Of a stretch of 64,000 nucleotides of DNA, positions 44,035 through 56,560 are shown piece after piece (within the stretch, counting starts at the first letter, position 1; the number at the start of each line of letters is the position of its first letter). Origin of the DNA: Sequoia sempervirens (Eukaryota; Streptophyta; Pinopsida; Cupressales; Cupressaceae); assembly GCA_007258455.2 (NCBI GenBank), contig VDFB02321270.1, forward strand, positions 1 through 64,000. The letters run 5' to 3'. The notes beneath the pieces were generated by a model, which was not told where the DNA came from, searched no databases, and worked only from the letters and a program-made list of their open reading frames with translations. The position numbers were made by a program, and so were the translations under genes.

Positions 44035-45387
44035 CTTTCCAAAATCTATATAAAATATATTGAGAGTTTTGTTTTCAAATTTCTATTGTTCTTATAGTTG
44101 GGCGTGGTCATAACTTCCTCACTTTTGAATATTTCTCAAATTTGTTCTTATGATCAAAACTATTTTACAATAAAGAAAAAATAATTTAAAAAATAATATT
44201 TATAATCAACTTCTTGTCATAAAAAACATGACTTAAGAGAAAGTTTTAATTAATAGTAAAAATATATTAAGTTTACATAATTATTAATTATTATATTTAA
44301 AGTATTAATAGACAATGAATATTATTTAAATTAAATTGAAGATTATATAACTATTGATTAAATATTAAATTATATTGTTATAATTATTTATTAATTTATA
44401 ATGAAAAAAAATATTTTTTATTATAATATATTTAGAATAACTAATTAAATAATAAGTAAATTTTAGAATTTATAGTTGGAAATAGTAATAGATAATGTAA
44501 TAATAGAATTTAAAAAAATAAATTAACATATTTGAATTGAAGTTCAATGATAAAGGTATCAAAAGTTATATATTGAATTTTTAAGTATTAGATTTTTGTG
44601 TAGACAAATGCTTCAATATGACTCATACAATTGATCTTTCCATAATATAATTGATTTGGATATTGAGCATATTGGATGAACCCATAAGCTATATGGATGT
44701 CAATATTTTGGGCAAAGAAATTTGCACTACTTTAATCCCTTCAAAATGACTAGGTCTAGTGTACAAAATTATTTGATTAGACTATGTAAACTTATTTTTT
44801 ATATAAAGATTAATATGTATATATTTAATTATCTTCCTTTTTAATATTCTAATTCTCATATATTTTTTATCTTGCTAGACCTATTCTAATAGGGGCTCTC
44901 TTTTGACTATTTCCTTGCTCATGTCTTCTCCTAGTTTTTTCCTTGTCTTGTTCTATCATTAATTAGTTGCTCTTTTTTTTCACAATTTTTTCATTACTTG
45001 ACTTTGTCTTTACAATTTTGAATCATGATCTTCTCAACATTATTGTTTCAATTTCTATAATTTACAATCATTCTATTTCTCCATTTTCTATTGTGTCATA
45101 CTAATTTATTGACTATTTTAATATGGTTTAGCTCTTTTATCAAAATTTTCTTCTTCCTCATCTTTTTTTTTCTATTAGTTAACTCTCAATTTTATTTTCT
45201 AACTATCTCATGTTAATGATGGGTAATGGAGTGTGATTCAAAATTTTGATAGAAAAAAAGTTTACATAATATAACGTTAAATTTTACAAAGTATAATTAT
45301 GAAGTGCAAAAATTTCATGCCTTTAAATAACTAAATAGACCAGCCATCTATAATCACATCCTAACAAATATGCATTAAAAAAATGAC
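44035..45387. other. AT-rich non-coding stretch, no gene seen
   Basis: Only short AT-driven frames are present. Confidence 0.45.
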
Positions 45388-45413
45388 ATATATATATATA
45401 TATATATATATAT
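45388..45413. repeat. (TA)n microsatellite
   Basis: Thirteen TA steps. Confidence 0.9.
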
Positions 45414-45984
45414 TAAAGTATTTAAAATATTAAACATATATGGATTCATCCATATACACTAATATCCTTAATATTGGTTGCAATCCATATATGTTAGGCC
45501 TTCTAGTTAATCCAAAATACTCGGAAGCTGCTCGGAAGCTGCTGCCAATGTGCTATTCGTATCTTCGGGCGCCTTAATACCAACGAGCGGATGTTACCTC
45601 TATGATTAATAAATACATCCCGGGGCAGCTTTTGTAAAGATGCTGAGAAGGGTAACAGAAGAATCAAAGGAGAAAACTCCCGAAAGCAGACGGGTTGAAG
45701 CGCTTAAGCTGGTAATGGGGGAAGATATGAAGATATAGGCAAGGCGTAGGCTGAGTTTACTATGATGGTGTCGATCGATGCTGGGAAAATGACCTTTTTT
45801 TTTGTTTGTATTGATGGTAATGGATATGATCTTTTTTCATCTTTGTAATATTCGGTTACGATTTTCATGGCAAAAAGATAGATATGTTGGCGATTACAAG
45901 GCTGACATGGTAGCAATTGTTTTTCTCGATGAGAATGTTAAAATTCTTTATGACCTATATTCGATTGTATTACAGAGTCCATAC
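45414..45984. other. Higher-GC stretch with a possible short exon
   Basis: From about 45,510 the GC content rises and an 11-base tandem (CTCGGAAGCTG twice) occurs. A 32-codon frame at 45,640-45,738 on the plus strand (starting MLRRVTEESKEKTPESRR) has an ordinary, charged composition unlike the surrounding DNA. It might be a gene fragment, but I match it to no family. Confidence 0.25.
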
Positions 45985-46207
45985 AATTAAAAGACTTTAA
46001 TATTAGGTTTTGATCATCTTTTTCTAGGTATTCATGATTTCCTAAGAAATGGCTGAATAATTAAAAGACTTAAGTATTAATTATTGATCATGTTTTTAGC
46101 TATTCCTGTCATTCACGACCTCCTAAGAATATCTGAACAATTAAAAGAATTTAGTATTAGTTATGGCCATCATTTTAGGTATTCTCGCTCATTCATTATC
46201 TCCTCAG
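45985..46207. repeat. Three tandem ~75-bp units
   Basis: Units start with AATTAAAAGA at 45,985, 46,059 and 46,139 (74, 80 and about 70 bp). Each continues with a 'TTA(a/g)TATTA' phrase, a 'CATC/CATG' and T-rich stretch, a 'TATTC' phrase and a final 'TCCT(A/C)A'. Confidence 0.7.
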
Positions 46208-46931
46208 TTATTTTATTGTAATGTAAATGTTCCTTACAATATTAATAATGTGAATACTCTGTCACAATAAAATGCCAAATTGTCCCGATAATACTCCAGA
46301 GCCAAAAATCCAAATCTACCAAATTTGAAACTAATTCGATTTGATATCCTCCGTCGATTTAATATTCATCAACGGTTCGCGATTACCTTGAAATTCGTTC
46401 GGATTGCTATTAATTGAAGATGCACTCAAAGCTTTCTGGGATGAATCTACACCTCACATTGCCCGATCATTCAGCTTCTTTAGTTAACGCCGATGCTTAA
46501 AGAGCTCCGCCCCCCTTCTGCTTTTTCAAGAATGGCGTGCAGACCTGGGTTGTCTTATTTTACTTCCTGTCTATGTTATTTGTGATTCCTTTTTATTTTA
46601 TGCTATAAGAGGTCAATGCACCGCACCGCTATAAAATGGCTTTTCGCAGTAAAAAAAAATCGACCAAAATTTGCTTGGCCTTTGGATTTGCTTTATATTA
46701 ACTTTCTTTTTCAAATTTTGATAAGTTTAAAGAAAGGTTAATGTGGAGAAGAAATATTGGCTACAATCTTTTGTAGAGTTAGAAAAACTTGATGCAAGAG
46801 GGTACTCCTCTCTTTCAAAAATTACATACATATTTAAAATTCAATTTCACAACATAAAGGACAATTGATAACAATAAAATTTCATTTTATTCAATTCATC
46901 ATCAAACGAACTTATTACAAGAATTTTAATT
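46208..46931. other. Mixed stretch, no gene seen
   Basis: A GC-rich patch around 46,490-46,560 (agctccgccccccttctgc) suggests former genic or promoter DNA, but I find no frame to support it. Confidence 0.3.
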
Positions 46932-47201
46932 CTAACCTTCAATGGCATCTCTTACACTTTCAATCTGCTTCTCCTCAATTTGGGACAACAATCTCTTCTT
47001 TTTATTTTCACCTGCACAAATTATTGTTTGATCTTCTTAATTAATTAAAATCTCTTCTGTATGAAGCTCCCTATAAGACTCATTCTTGACATCTAAAACC
47101 AAATGCATGCAGCCCTTCACCAAATTCTCTCCTCACCGTGACATTGCCTCCTCTTCTTTTTTTCTATTTTGCAAGCTAATGAATGGATGCAACATTTTCA
47201 T
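46932..47201 (-). pseudogene. Degenerate ORF, unknown
   Basis: One minus-strand frame of 90 codons runs from ATG at 47,201 to TAG at 46,932, with one TGA and one TAA inside and no frameshift. It starts MKMLHPFISLQNRKKEEEAM, continues after the TGA with GENLVKGCMHLVLDVKNESY, and ends with KKRLLSQIEEKQIESVRDA. The composition is that of a soluble protein with a charged C-terminal helix. I do not recognise the family. Either a decayed host gene fragment or a chance frame is possible; the length and even composition favour the former. Confidence 0.35.
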
Positions 47202-50200
47202 TTCTTGTATTCTTTCTTTTTTTTTCCTCTTTTTGTTTTTAATTTAAAACTTCAAGTTTTGGTGCAAACTGGAAATTTTAACTAAAAGAGTAAAAAAAAA
47301 TTCTTTCAATTTTGAACACTATCATATCTGATTCTTATAAAAAATCATAGTCATTTAATGAATTAGAGAAATTGGTGAATAAACAAATTTCAAAAATGTT
47401 TGATTCCATTGCGATAATAATCCCTTTCCAAATTAATTCAAAGAAGACAAAATATGCCAATTTGATGTAAACGGGTGTCAACAAGCAAAATACTCAAAGT
47501 TCTCCAGTTTGCTCAAAAATTGGCAAGTAGGGTTGAGATGATGTCTTCAGGTCCTCTACCAAACAATTTCACTCCAAACTTCATCAATTTTGAAAAATTA
47601 AAGTTTCCCTAAATTGGCAACACACTTTTGGCATTAAAAATACAAATTTTCAGCATTAATTTCTCCCAAGCAATGAAAGATATAACTTGATATTTTCTCA
47701 CATTCAACAAGGTGTCTTGAAGAATGTCCCTGCAAAAGGAATTTTTACTTGATTCCTTATGGATTTTCTATAAATAATTTTCAAAAACTACCTGTGGAGG
47801 CTAAAAACACCCTTTAAGCAAAAACTTCAAATTGACAGTTTGACTACATATTTGAGTTCCTTATGCTAAGAGATGTCAAACATGACTGAAACAAACTAAA
47901 ACTAGAACAAACAACTAACATTCTTCTTGGGTGATGCCGGTTACACATGCACCCAGATGCTCCTTCATTAAAAATACATCAAGATTATCAATTACATTAA
48001 ATTTAATGATGATCACTATTTTAAAGAGTGAACAAATAGAAAGTTTAAATTTTAATAGATTGTGGCTACTTTCTAATCATGAACCCCTAATCTTAAAAAA
48101 TTGCATCGTAAAATGTGTAATGTACATGTAATTAGATTAGATTGAATGACAATCACTCACTCAGAAAGAAAACAAGAGTTGGGATAATGAACAATAAATG
48201 TGAATCCCTCCAATCTAAATATGTCAATTCCTTGCAAGGTTGAAATTTTAATTGAGTCTAACAAGAGTTAATGCTTTCCCTCAATCCAATAATAGTCATA
48301 GAGCCAAAAGGGCTACTGTGGAATCAAATTCATACTCCAACATAGAAACTCTAACTAATTTTTTTAAAAGAATGATGATGGTCCTCTCTAATATATAGAT
48401 TATAGTGATCTTATATTTCAACATTCCTCTAACAAGGAACTTTTCAAATTTTTTTTTTTGATCTAGATGGAACCAAAAGAGATGATCACTTTTAGAAAGT
48501 TGAAAACCAATAAATATAATATGTAATAGAGGAATTCAATGTTTAATATTTAAAACATTATGTTCATAACTTTTTCCCTATTAGTAGATAAGATCAAATG
48601 TATTTTTTATTTTATTTTATTTATCACTTTTTAAATTTTATTTAAATTTTCTTTCCTATTTAAAATATATTTAAATAAGAAAGGAGAGGTAAAAATATAA
48701 AATATAAATGATTACAAGAACTAATTTAAAATAAGTATCAAGAATGAAAAAAATAGACCACAAAGAACCTAGAAATATGTCTAAGTAGCTCACTAGTTAG
48801 GATGCTAGTTCATTACAATGTCATCTAACTATCATGTTATCATCTAATCCAATTCTAGATCTTACTTGCATTACAAAGGGTAAAGATGCACAATAATGTA
48901 TAATGGAAATGTAGAGCAAGGTTCAAAACTATGAAAACTATTTTAAACCTTTCTATTAAAATGATAAAATGAAATTCAAACCTCCCTAAGTTTGTCTTTT
49001 TAATAAAAATTGTTAGCTAAGATATAGAGAAATGGGATGATTGCAAATGAGTAAAAAAAAAATGTTCAAACCATTGATTTGGTGTTTTGACTTCCATAGC
49101 TAATCAACAGAATAAAGGAAATAGGATAACTTTGTGCTCTTAATTCCCTTGTGTGCCTTTAATTAAAAATATTAATACAAAAATAATATATGATTGATTA
49201 AATTCCTAGTCTAGGAGTGAATAACACCCAAGTGCATGTGGATAAGGATAGAGAGGACATGAAACTTTCAAGATGTGAACAATGGTATTGTGAACACCAA
49301 AATATTGCAATAAATAATAGTAACAAATAAAATAAAATAATTATTTGAACAAAATCACTTGAAACACCAAGAATGGAGGAGAAAATCATTGAAATTATAA
49401 TGTATATATTCACTAGTTGTGAGAAATAATGTAGTAGTTGTGGTGACTAGTTGTGAGACATAATGTAATAGTTGTTATTGTACATGTTGATATCTATGAT
49501 TATTCTTTTTACTGCATGGTTTTGATTATTAGTCACACTTTTGTTTGAGTGTTGATTGGTAGAATTGACCTGCCTTGTTCTATTTTTAGATTTGACATTA
49601 CCCATGTGCAAGGGAAGTTTCATAATGTGTATGTTTTTCAATGACAAGTTCTATATATAGAGCTTGTGATTGAAATTTATGAGTTGGATATGTTGTTGGA
49701 AATAGTTCTACCCATTTTTTTGATACCTTGGAGGTATACATGATTGGATATATTAGCATTAGTTATGGTTTATATTTCTTATCATTTGGTATTTTTTCTT
49801 TGACAATTACTTAGGAATATTTGTTACCATTGGATTCAGTGTTTGTTTTTAGATATCAATGTGATCCAATATTCATAATTTTATGTGACAATTAATGTGG
49901 AATCTCTTTCCATATTGGATCTTATCTTTATTTCATTGGCATAATGGAGGGTGACAGATTTCTTATTTGATATGATGGTCATCCTGGTTATTTTTGTTGA
50001 TATATTAATGGAGAACATTGAGAATTTATATTTCTTTACTATACATGTTGGCTTTATCAATTAACCCCTCAATGTTTGAGTTAATTTATATCCCTTATAT
50101 AATTTATATAACATGTGTAATAATGTTGATAAAATGTGTGTTGAATACCTTGCATATTGTTTTAAAAATAAAATTAATATTCATTTATGGCACACCTAGG

Positions 50201-51926
50201 AAATTTAGGGATGCATGCATCACATGAGTTGGACATTATTTGGTTCAATTTCTATGTTGTATGTAACATTGGGAAAAATATTTAATGCGAGTTACACATT
50301 AGGAAAATATTTAATATTGGAAAAACTTAGTATCAAAAAATGAGGGGAGTCATGGGTTTGTAAGCTAATGGTATTAGGCACTTGATTTATGTAATACCAC
50401 TTGGTTGTTTGGTGCAAGATTGTTTCTATAAAAGAAATCATGTTTGTAGTTTTTGAGGTTGGTTGATTTTTATTGATCTCTTTTCTAGAGTGTATATGTT
50501 ATTCATGATATGAGATGTGTGGTTGCATAGTTATCCACGATACTTGGATACATTTAGGATGCACTAGAGGAGATTGATGTTTTATAAATATTCATTGTTA
50601 AATAATACATTCTAGATGCTTTTAGACGATGATTTTTTTTATAATGAGGGTTTTCCTAGAGTATATCTTGTGTAATCTCATGACATGTCTTTGATCTTAA
50701 CATTATGGTTATTCTATAAACATGTATACATTATTTATTCTCTTAAGGTTATGTAAGAAACAATTTGATTAACCAATTGCTTTCCTAACAAGAACATGTT
50801 GATGACGATAATTATAACTTAAAACTCTTATTTGATCAAATAAAATAAACTAAACTAACTACATAGAATAACCTTATACACCACAAGCTACAACTACTCT
50901 CTACTTGAATAATTATCACATTAGCAAACCCAAGAACAGGATAAAATCAACCGTACAAGCATAGATATATAAATGGTATTTGATTGGATTATATGGGAAA
51001 TTAAATAGGGAATAAAATCAACCCTACTATGTACAAAAACTCATGCAAGAGTAACTTCTTGTAGTGGATTCAACTAACACTGAATTTCTAAACAACCTAT
51101 AAACAACCTTTTTCAACATTTGTCTTATAACTCCAAAGGGAAAGAGAAGTTCCCATGGAAAGAAACATGTTTAAGAAGGTGTTAAGAGAACCTATCATTT
51201 GAGTAACATGGTTGTATTGGGAGAGTCAGCCAAACATAGAGAGAAGGAGTTAGTGAAGTCTATGATAGAGGCAAGAAGGTGGAATAAGTATAATCAGGCC
51301 TACATGGGATGACATACTTCTCCCATTGAAATCTCAGCTGGTCCCTCAGATAGTGAGGATGAAACAAATTATGGCTACCACTAATACTTACTCACCATGG
51401 CTACTTTGATTTACTCTGATGAAGATGAAGTGGTGATTTCTCTTGTTTCTACAAAGACATGAAATGGATGTGTGTACTCTAGTTCTCACTAAGTATGATT
51501 GCATCTTGGTCCTGGTTTTTTTTATATGATAATATTGCCTTGGTGGCATTTTAGTCATTCTCAGCTTTTGTTGGTTTCGTCCTTGGTGTGAACTTGGAGG
51601 CCTTTGAGCTAGTATGAGGGAGAATCTTTTTTCTTGACATGGACGTGGATTTTGGAAGTTGTTGCAATGACTACCGATACCTTTTGATGGTTTGGTTTAT
51701 CTCCTTCGACAAGTCATGTAGAACTCTATTTTTGGTTTCCCCTTTTTGCAAATGATTACATGTAGTTCCAATTAGTATTAATAGTCTAGTTGTCTAAGTG
51801 TGGCATTCATGATACATAAAAACAATTTGTTTACATAGAATTGAATTTCAGAATGCATCACATTAGATCAACCTCTATGCTTTGCGAAAACATATTGATC
51901 TGGCAATACTAATTGATGTTATCTTA
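47202..51926. other. Long AT-rich stretch, no gene seen
   Basis: No gene is supported in these 4.7 kb. At about 48,783-48,870 a TAGCTCACTAGTTAGGATGC word resembles an A box, and a weak CAATTCTAGATC lies about 60 bases on, a possible decayed SINE. At 49,411-49,480 a ~36-base phrase (actagttgtgaga.ataat and gta.tagttgt) is repeated in tandem. The segment 51,130-51,480 is less AT-rich and may be a remnant of an unidentified element. Confidence 0.4.
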
Positions 51927-52085
51927 ATTTTCATACTTTTGGACAATATTCTTACTCCATACTATAGTGAAGAGACAATTTATTCAAAACGTGACCTTGA
52001 ACTTGAAAATGAGGATGGAATCTCAATTATCTTTTACGTGCAAAAGATCTTTCCAGGTTTGGTTCATGTTTTGGAATGTTCCAAT
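51927..52085 (+). pseudogene. Callose synthase (glucan synthase-like) fragment
   Basis: The frame reads NILTPYYSEETIYSKRDLEL, then ENEDGISIIFYVQKIFP. This matches a strongly conserved block of plant callose synthases (LTPYYSE, NEDG-S-FY-QKI-P) ahead of the large cytosolic glucan-synthase catalytic region, where UDP-glucose is polymerised to 1,3-beta-glucan at the plasma membrane. After KIFP the frame loses the expected continuation; a similar phrase may continue in the next frame (FQVWFMFWN), indicating a frameshift. The full protein is about 1,900 residues, and nothing else of it is seen nearby. So this is an isolated exon-sized scrap, probably moved by a transposon or left by an old duplication. 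Confidence 0.75.
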
Positions 52086-52984
52086 ATTAGATCACATTGA
52101 TCTAAAAATGCCTGGCACAAATTCAAACTTATTGTATTTAAGAAGATGAATGGAGTAACTTATTGTTTTCCTACAGGAAAAATTTTCTCACACTGTTGGT
52201 TATCTTAGAGGAAGAATTCAACTCCCTCCATAATCTTATCAAAATCTCGAAAGAATATGCTATGCTCAAGATGATTTGGAAATCTTGTCATTCATCAATA
52301 ACAAAGTACATGATTTAGTGGATTGTTACAATGAAAGGTTATCAGCCTTTGAGAGGACTAGACATATGCACACAACAAGAAGAAAGTTCCCACTCTAAAG
52401 TAGAATTGTCTATTCCAGACAATTGAGTCAACTCATTGTCAAGCTACCTTGCCATGCTCGAAAGAGTTATAACAGTAGTTGGGTATTTCCACTAGATTTT
52501 AGGGATATGGTTGGTCATAACAGTCGTTCAACTTGCTCAATATTTCATATTTTATAAGAATTGACTTGGATAGAGAAAATCATGGATCAATTCAAATAAA
52601 TCAGTTAATGGTGTATGAGGCAAGTTGCCACATACAGGATGGTCGATCCAGTTGGTAGGAAAATATTAACATTTTCTCGCACCATGTTATGATGTGCGTG
52701 TTGCTCATGATTATACGAACAATTTTATAAACTATAAATAAAAAAAATACTTATTGGCATTCACTTTTTGAATTTGAATTAGGGCACATTCTTTTCTTTG
52801 TTTTTCTATAAACATTATGCTTTACATATTCTACAATTGTTCATTGCTCCTAGCTTCAAAATCATTGATAATTTATGTCATAATTTTTCCACCGCATTTG
52901 GAAAAATAAAAGTAAAAAATCCAGCAAACAAGAGGACGACGAGAATCTAGAAACATTGAATGTTGAAAACCACACTAAAAAAAT
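52086..52984. other. Stretch without a recognised gene
   Basis: I looked for further callose synthase blocks in all plus frames and found none. Confidence 0.4.
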
Positions 52985-53215
52985 ATTTAAAATAAATTCT
53001 TTTTTTAATACATTTTTTCATATTGTCTCTAAAGTGACAAAAGTGAAATTGTCTCTAAAGTGACAAAAATACTTATGTTTCATATTGTCTGTATAGTGAC
53101 AATTTTTTAAGATAATAATTTGAGACACTTGCTTAAAAACAATATTTAAGACAATACACAAGTTTTTTTTGTCTTAAGTTAAGACAATTTACTCAAAAAT
53201 TGTCTTAAACCCCCC
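52985..53215. repeat. Cluster of TTGTC/GACAA hairpin motifs
   Basis: The phrase ATTGTCTCTAAAGTGACAAAA occurs twice (about 53,025 and 53,050) and a variant ATTGTCTGTATAGTGACAAT near 53,086. Each forms a small inverted repeat (TTGTC...GACAA). Further AAGACAAT or ATTGTCTTAA words follow to 53,205. Such clusters are typical of the subterminal regions of DNA transposons, but no partner end or transposase is identified. Confidence 0.6.
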
Positions 53216-53858
53216 CTCTATGTAGTAGAGTATATATTATGCATTATTAATAATAATATAGGATATTATAAATACTAGAAATAACAAATATATGTTACAA
53301 ACACATATCCATTTTTCCTAACAAAACCAATAGGCTCAATATTTACCTCAAGGTTTGGCTTGGGGGTGCCATACCCAGAAAGTCAACTAAAAAGTTGTGT
53401 CTACAAAATTTCCTTAGTTTTCTAAAGTTTTCCCTTGTGGCTAAAATCTTTTTTTATCTGAATTTGATGAAACAAAAAGGGTTTATTGAACAAATTGTCA
53501 GTTCCCACCAATATAAGATATTCCTTGCTTTTAAAATTTTAATAGATAATTATTATTGATTTTCTACATACATTACAACTAAAGCACTGATTGATAGGTC
53601 GATTGAAAAACTTCTATAATTTTCAAACTATTTCACATTTTTTGAATTTGAAGGATGTGTACATTCTATGCTTCTCATACTATAGGATAAAAAAATAAAA
53701 TTGAATTTCATAATTTTTTGACCAAGTTATGGTGGTCATAAAAACACATTTTAATGACTTTGAAATGTTCTAATAAAAAAATCATAACTAGATATTTACT
53801 TGCAAAAAAATAATTAAAAAATGTGGCACATCTAGGTATGTGTCCTCTACTTATATTG

Positions 53859-53862
<4 letters not shown>
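53216..53862. other. AT-rich stretch, no gene seen
   Basis: No coding sequence or repeat recognised. Confidence 0.4.

Positions 53863-53901
<39 letters not shown>
53863..53901. repeat. (TA)n microsatellite
   Basis: About nineteen consecutive TA steps. Confidence 0.9.
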
Positions 53902-53903
<2 letters not shown>

Positions 53904-54639
53904 TTGTACTTAGGTTGGTCAAGCATGTACACCTACTTTTTATCTTTTTCCTAAAAAATTAGTACTACTGTATTGAAATTTTAAATTTTCACAAAATAGA
54001 TTTACTTTATTCCATAAAAAGACTAGTAGCTTTGAAACTACATTCAATTTGCTACAAATTATGTTCTTACATATTTTTCAAATTATGTTAATAACCTATT
54101 CAAATTTTTATGTCAAGTTGCCTAACTTTGTTTTTTTGAATTTTCATTCCAACTTAAGGACCTAGTTTGGACCCCAATGATCCTACACTGACACATTAAT
54201 TATAGTTATTAATGATGAAAGATGCTTTCGAATAAACTAACATCTGCAATGAAGGATTTTTCAACCCATAGTAAAAGGAGAACCTGTAGCAGAAGGATGT
54301 TGATCCACCACAGTCAAAGGAGGGGAGCAGCTACAACACATGCATTTTTTAAAGCTAATGCAAGTGATGGTTAAAGAGTCTCCATCTTTCAACTTTATGC
54401 TATTATTAATCATGGATGAAAGAAGAGACTTGTACCAACAATGGTCAGTGACTTGCAATAAGTTTTTCCTTATTAGGCATGTCTTCAGTTATAAGCATCG
54501 TCTTATTCGATGTAGAGTACTTGATATGATTCTTACACTCTTATCTCCACTAGCCATTATTTACTTCTAAAATAAGACCTAGTCCTCTTCCTATTTTTTC
54601 GAGAGAGTTGGCAGTTGCTTATAGTTTGTTTTCAGTCCA
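53902..54639. other. Stretch without a supported gene
   Basis: Opposing frames at 54,261-54,570 are open, one ending in a Cys-rich segment on the minus strand, but neither matches a family well enough to call. Confidence 0.3.
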
Positions 54640-55364
54640 AGAATAATGGGACTCTCACAAATCCTATATATATGTTTGATCTTGTGAGAGATCAAGCTAG
54701 CTAGATATTCTATAAATGAATATCTAACTACAAGTATTGTAAATCATATACTATATTCTTAAGTTTTGTATGTTCGAATTGCAATAAAGAAGAATTGTAT
54801 ATTTTTCATGAATCTCAGAATTAGGACTTGAAGAACATTGTGGAATTGCAACAACTCAAGCATGGGCCACTTGAGGTACTGCAACATCTATTGTAGTTAA
54901 GATTATCAGTTTTCGTAGAATAAATTTCTAATTTATATTAATTTTATGATTTATAGTCTGTTGAGTTGTTGAATAAACAATTAATTGTCACTGAATTAAA
55001 CTACAACATAGTGATCCATTAAGTTACTATCTACATGTAAGAATACTTACCTATAGCAATTGCTATAGTTACCCACAACATATGTTATTTATATAAATTT
55101 GTTTCTAGATATAGTTATTTGTATTATATTTCTTTCAATTAGATGTATTTTTTCTACTTTCTATACACAATTGATTAGGAGGCTTAGAATTCTTAGTTGG
55201 ACATATAATGCTAGCATCATCTCAAGATTATGATTGCCTGGTTGAAAATTTAATGAAGCGCCTCTAAGACAATGAATTTCTTAATACAAGATTTGTTGGT
55301 CCAGTAAGTTGTGTGTATGTGATCTACACCAATTTTGGTTGAACATAGGGGAGATCTACATTTT
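54640..55364 (+). repeat. Presumptive 5' LTR portion of Athila-like relic
   Basis: Contains a TATATATA box at 54,665-54,672 and an AATAAA at 54,783-54,788 and ends GATCTACA just before the primer site, the layout of an LTR with promoter and polyadenylation signal. No second copy exists in the window to confirm it, and its start is not defined. Confidence 0.4.
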
Positions 55365-55382
55365 TGGCATCATTGTTGGGGA
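55365..55382 (+). other. Decayed primer binding site, tRNA-Asp
   Basis: TGGCATCATTGTTGGGGA matches 13 of 18 bases of the plant tRNA-Asp primer site used by Athila/Tat elements. All five differences are G-to-A or C-to-T transitions. Confidence 0.75.
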
Positions 55383-55813
55383 TGATGTTAAAATTCAAAA
55401 TTGATTGAGCATGTTTTAGTTCATTTATATTTCAACACAAGATAGGAATTTTTCATTTGCAACAACTAGGATTGGTAGAATTTACAAATCAACCTTGAAC
55501 TACTTACTAACAGTGTTCAATAAAATCTACTTAAGCTCAAGTTACTATTGCATACGATAATAGAGAGATGTTTTGGGAAGATTTCAGGCTCAAATTAGAA
55601 TAATAAATTTAAAAATATTGGTACAAGTGAGGAACTAGCACCATCAAAGGGACTAGTTGAGGGATCAATGATATAGAATTATCCCTCACCACTATAGTTA
55701 TTTTGGACCTTCGCAAAGTCCCCATAAGGCATCTTGACATTATGGTAGAAGAGGCGGTGGACAACCCAACAAAGCTTGTTATGTTTGAATTCCCAATTAC
55801 AAATCATGAATGA

Positions 55814-56560
55814 GTGGTTTCCTTGAAAAATATACCTCCTTCGACCTTGACCAATTTCTACGAGTTAATCATAGAAAACCTAGATACATTCTTGTTTGAT
55901 TTTGATGTTTTATGCAAAAGCTATGACTATACCATAGACACTCATAGGTTGAAATTATTCTTACCCACGTTGAAAGATGTTGCTTTGCGATGGTTCATGG
56001 GCCTAAGAAGAAACACAATGCCAAATTGGGAAACAATGAAGGATAAATTCTTGCAAAAGCACCAAGTTATATTATTGGGGAGTAGACATAAAAATAGATG
56101 GTATCTTTATAATGTCACAAAAGGAAGAAGAACCACCTAAAGACTATATGGAGAGGTTCTAATTTTGCCTTCAGAAGTCACATCAGAATAGGCTCTCCCA
56201 GAGTCCCTAAAATTGGCATTTCTATGAGGAGAAAATGAAGATTGCATGGATGTATTAAACCTCATTGGATCAAGGGATATTTCTCAATTACCTTTTGAGG
56301 AAATCTTCCAAGTGTGCATAACTTATTTAAGATCATATATGAAGAAGACCAAGGGTGCTAGAGCCTTCTCTTCCATCAAAACATCTATGAGTGTTTCTAA
56401 TGTGGAACTCCACAACCTTCTATCCAATATGAAGGAAGATACAATTACCCATATAGCTACCCAATTAGACACTTTACACATCAAAAAGAAAAAAAGAGGA
56501 GGTAAAGGCTGCTCTCATTGACTATTGTCTACACTACCACCAAAAAAGGGTCAATTGTAA
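55814..56560 (+). pseudogene. gag: Athila-like gag remnant
   Basis: The frame 55,814-56,140 contains NLDTFLFDFDVLCKSYDYT, then LKLFLPTLKDVALRWFMGL and a WETMKDKFLQKHQ segment, the gag core of Athila-type elements. After a frameshift, 56,246-56,521 carries DVLNLIGSRDISQLPFEEI and a Lys-rich end. A Cys/His segment just downstream could be a knuckle remnant but is unclear. Beyond it, to about 57,100, lies a Gln/Asn/Pro-rich linker broken by stops. Confidence 0.85.

Noticed and set aside
54261..54458. Minus-strand 65-codon frame with a CMCC stretch and TVVDQHPS, recalling CC-type glutaredoxins
   Set aside because: The spacing and flanking residues fit the glutaredoxin pattern poorly, with no active-site context; a profile search would settle it.
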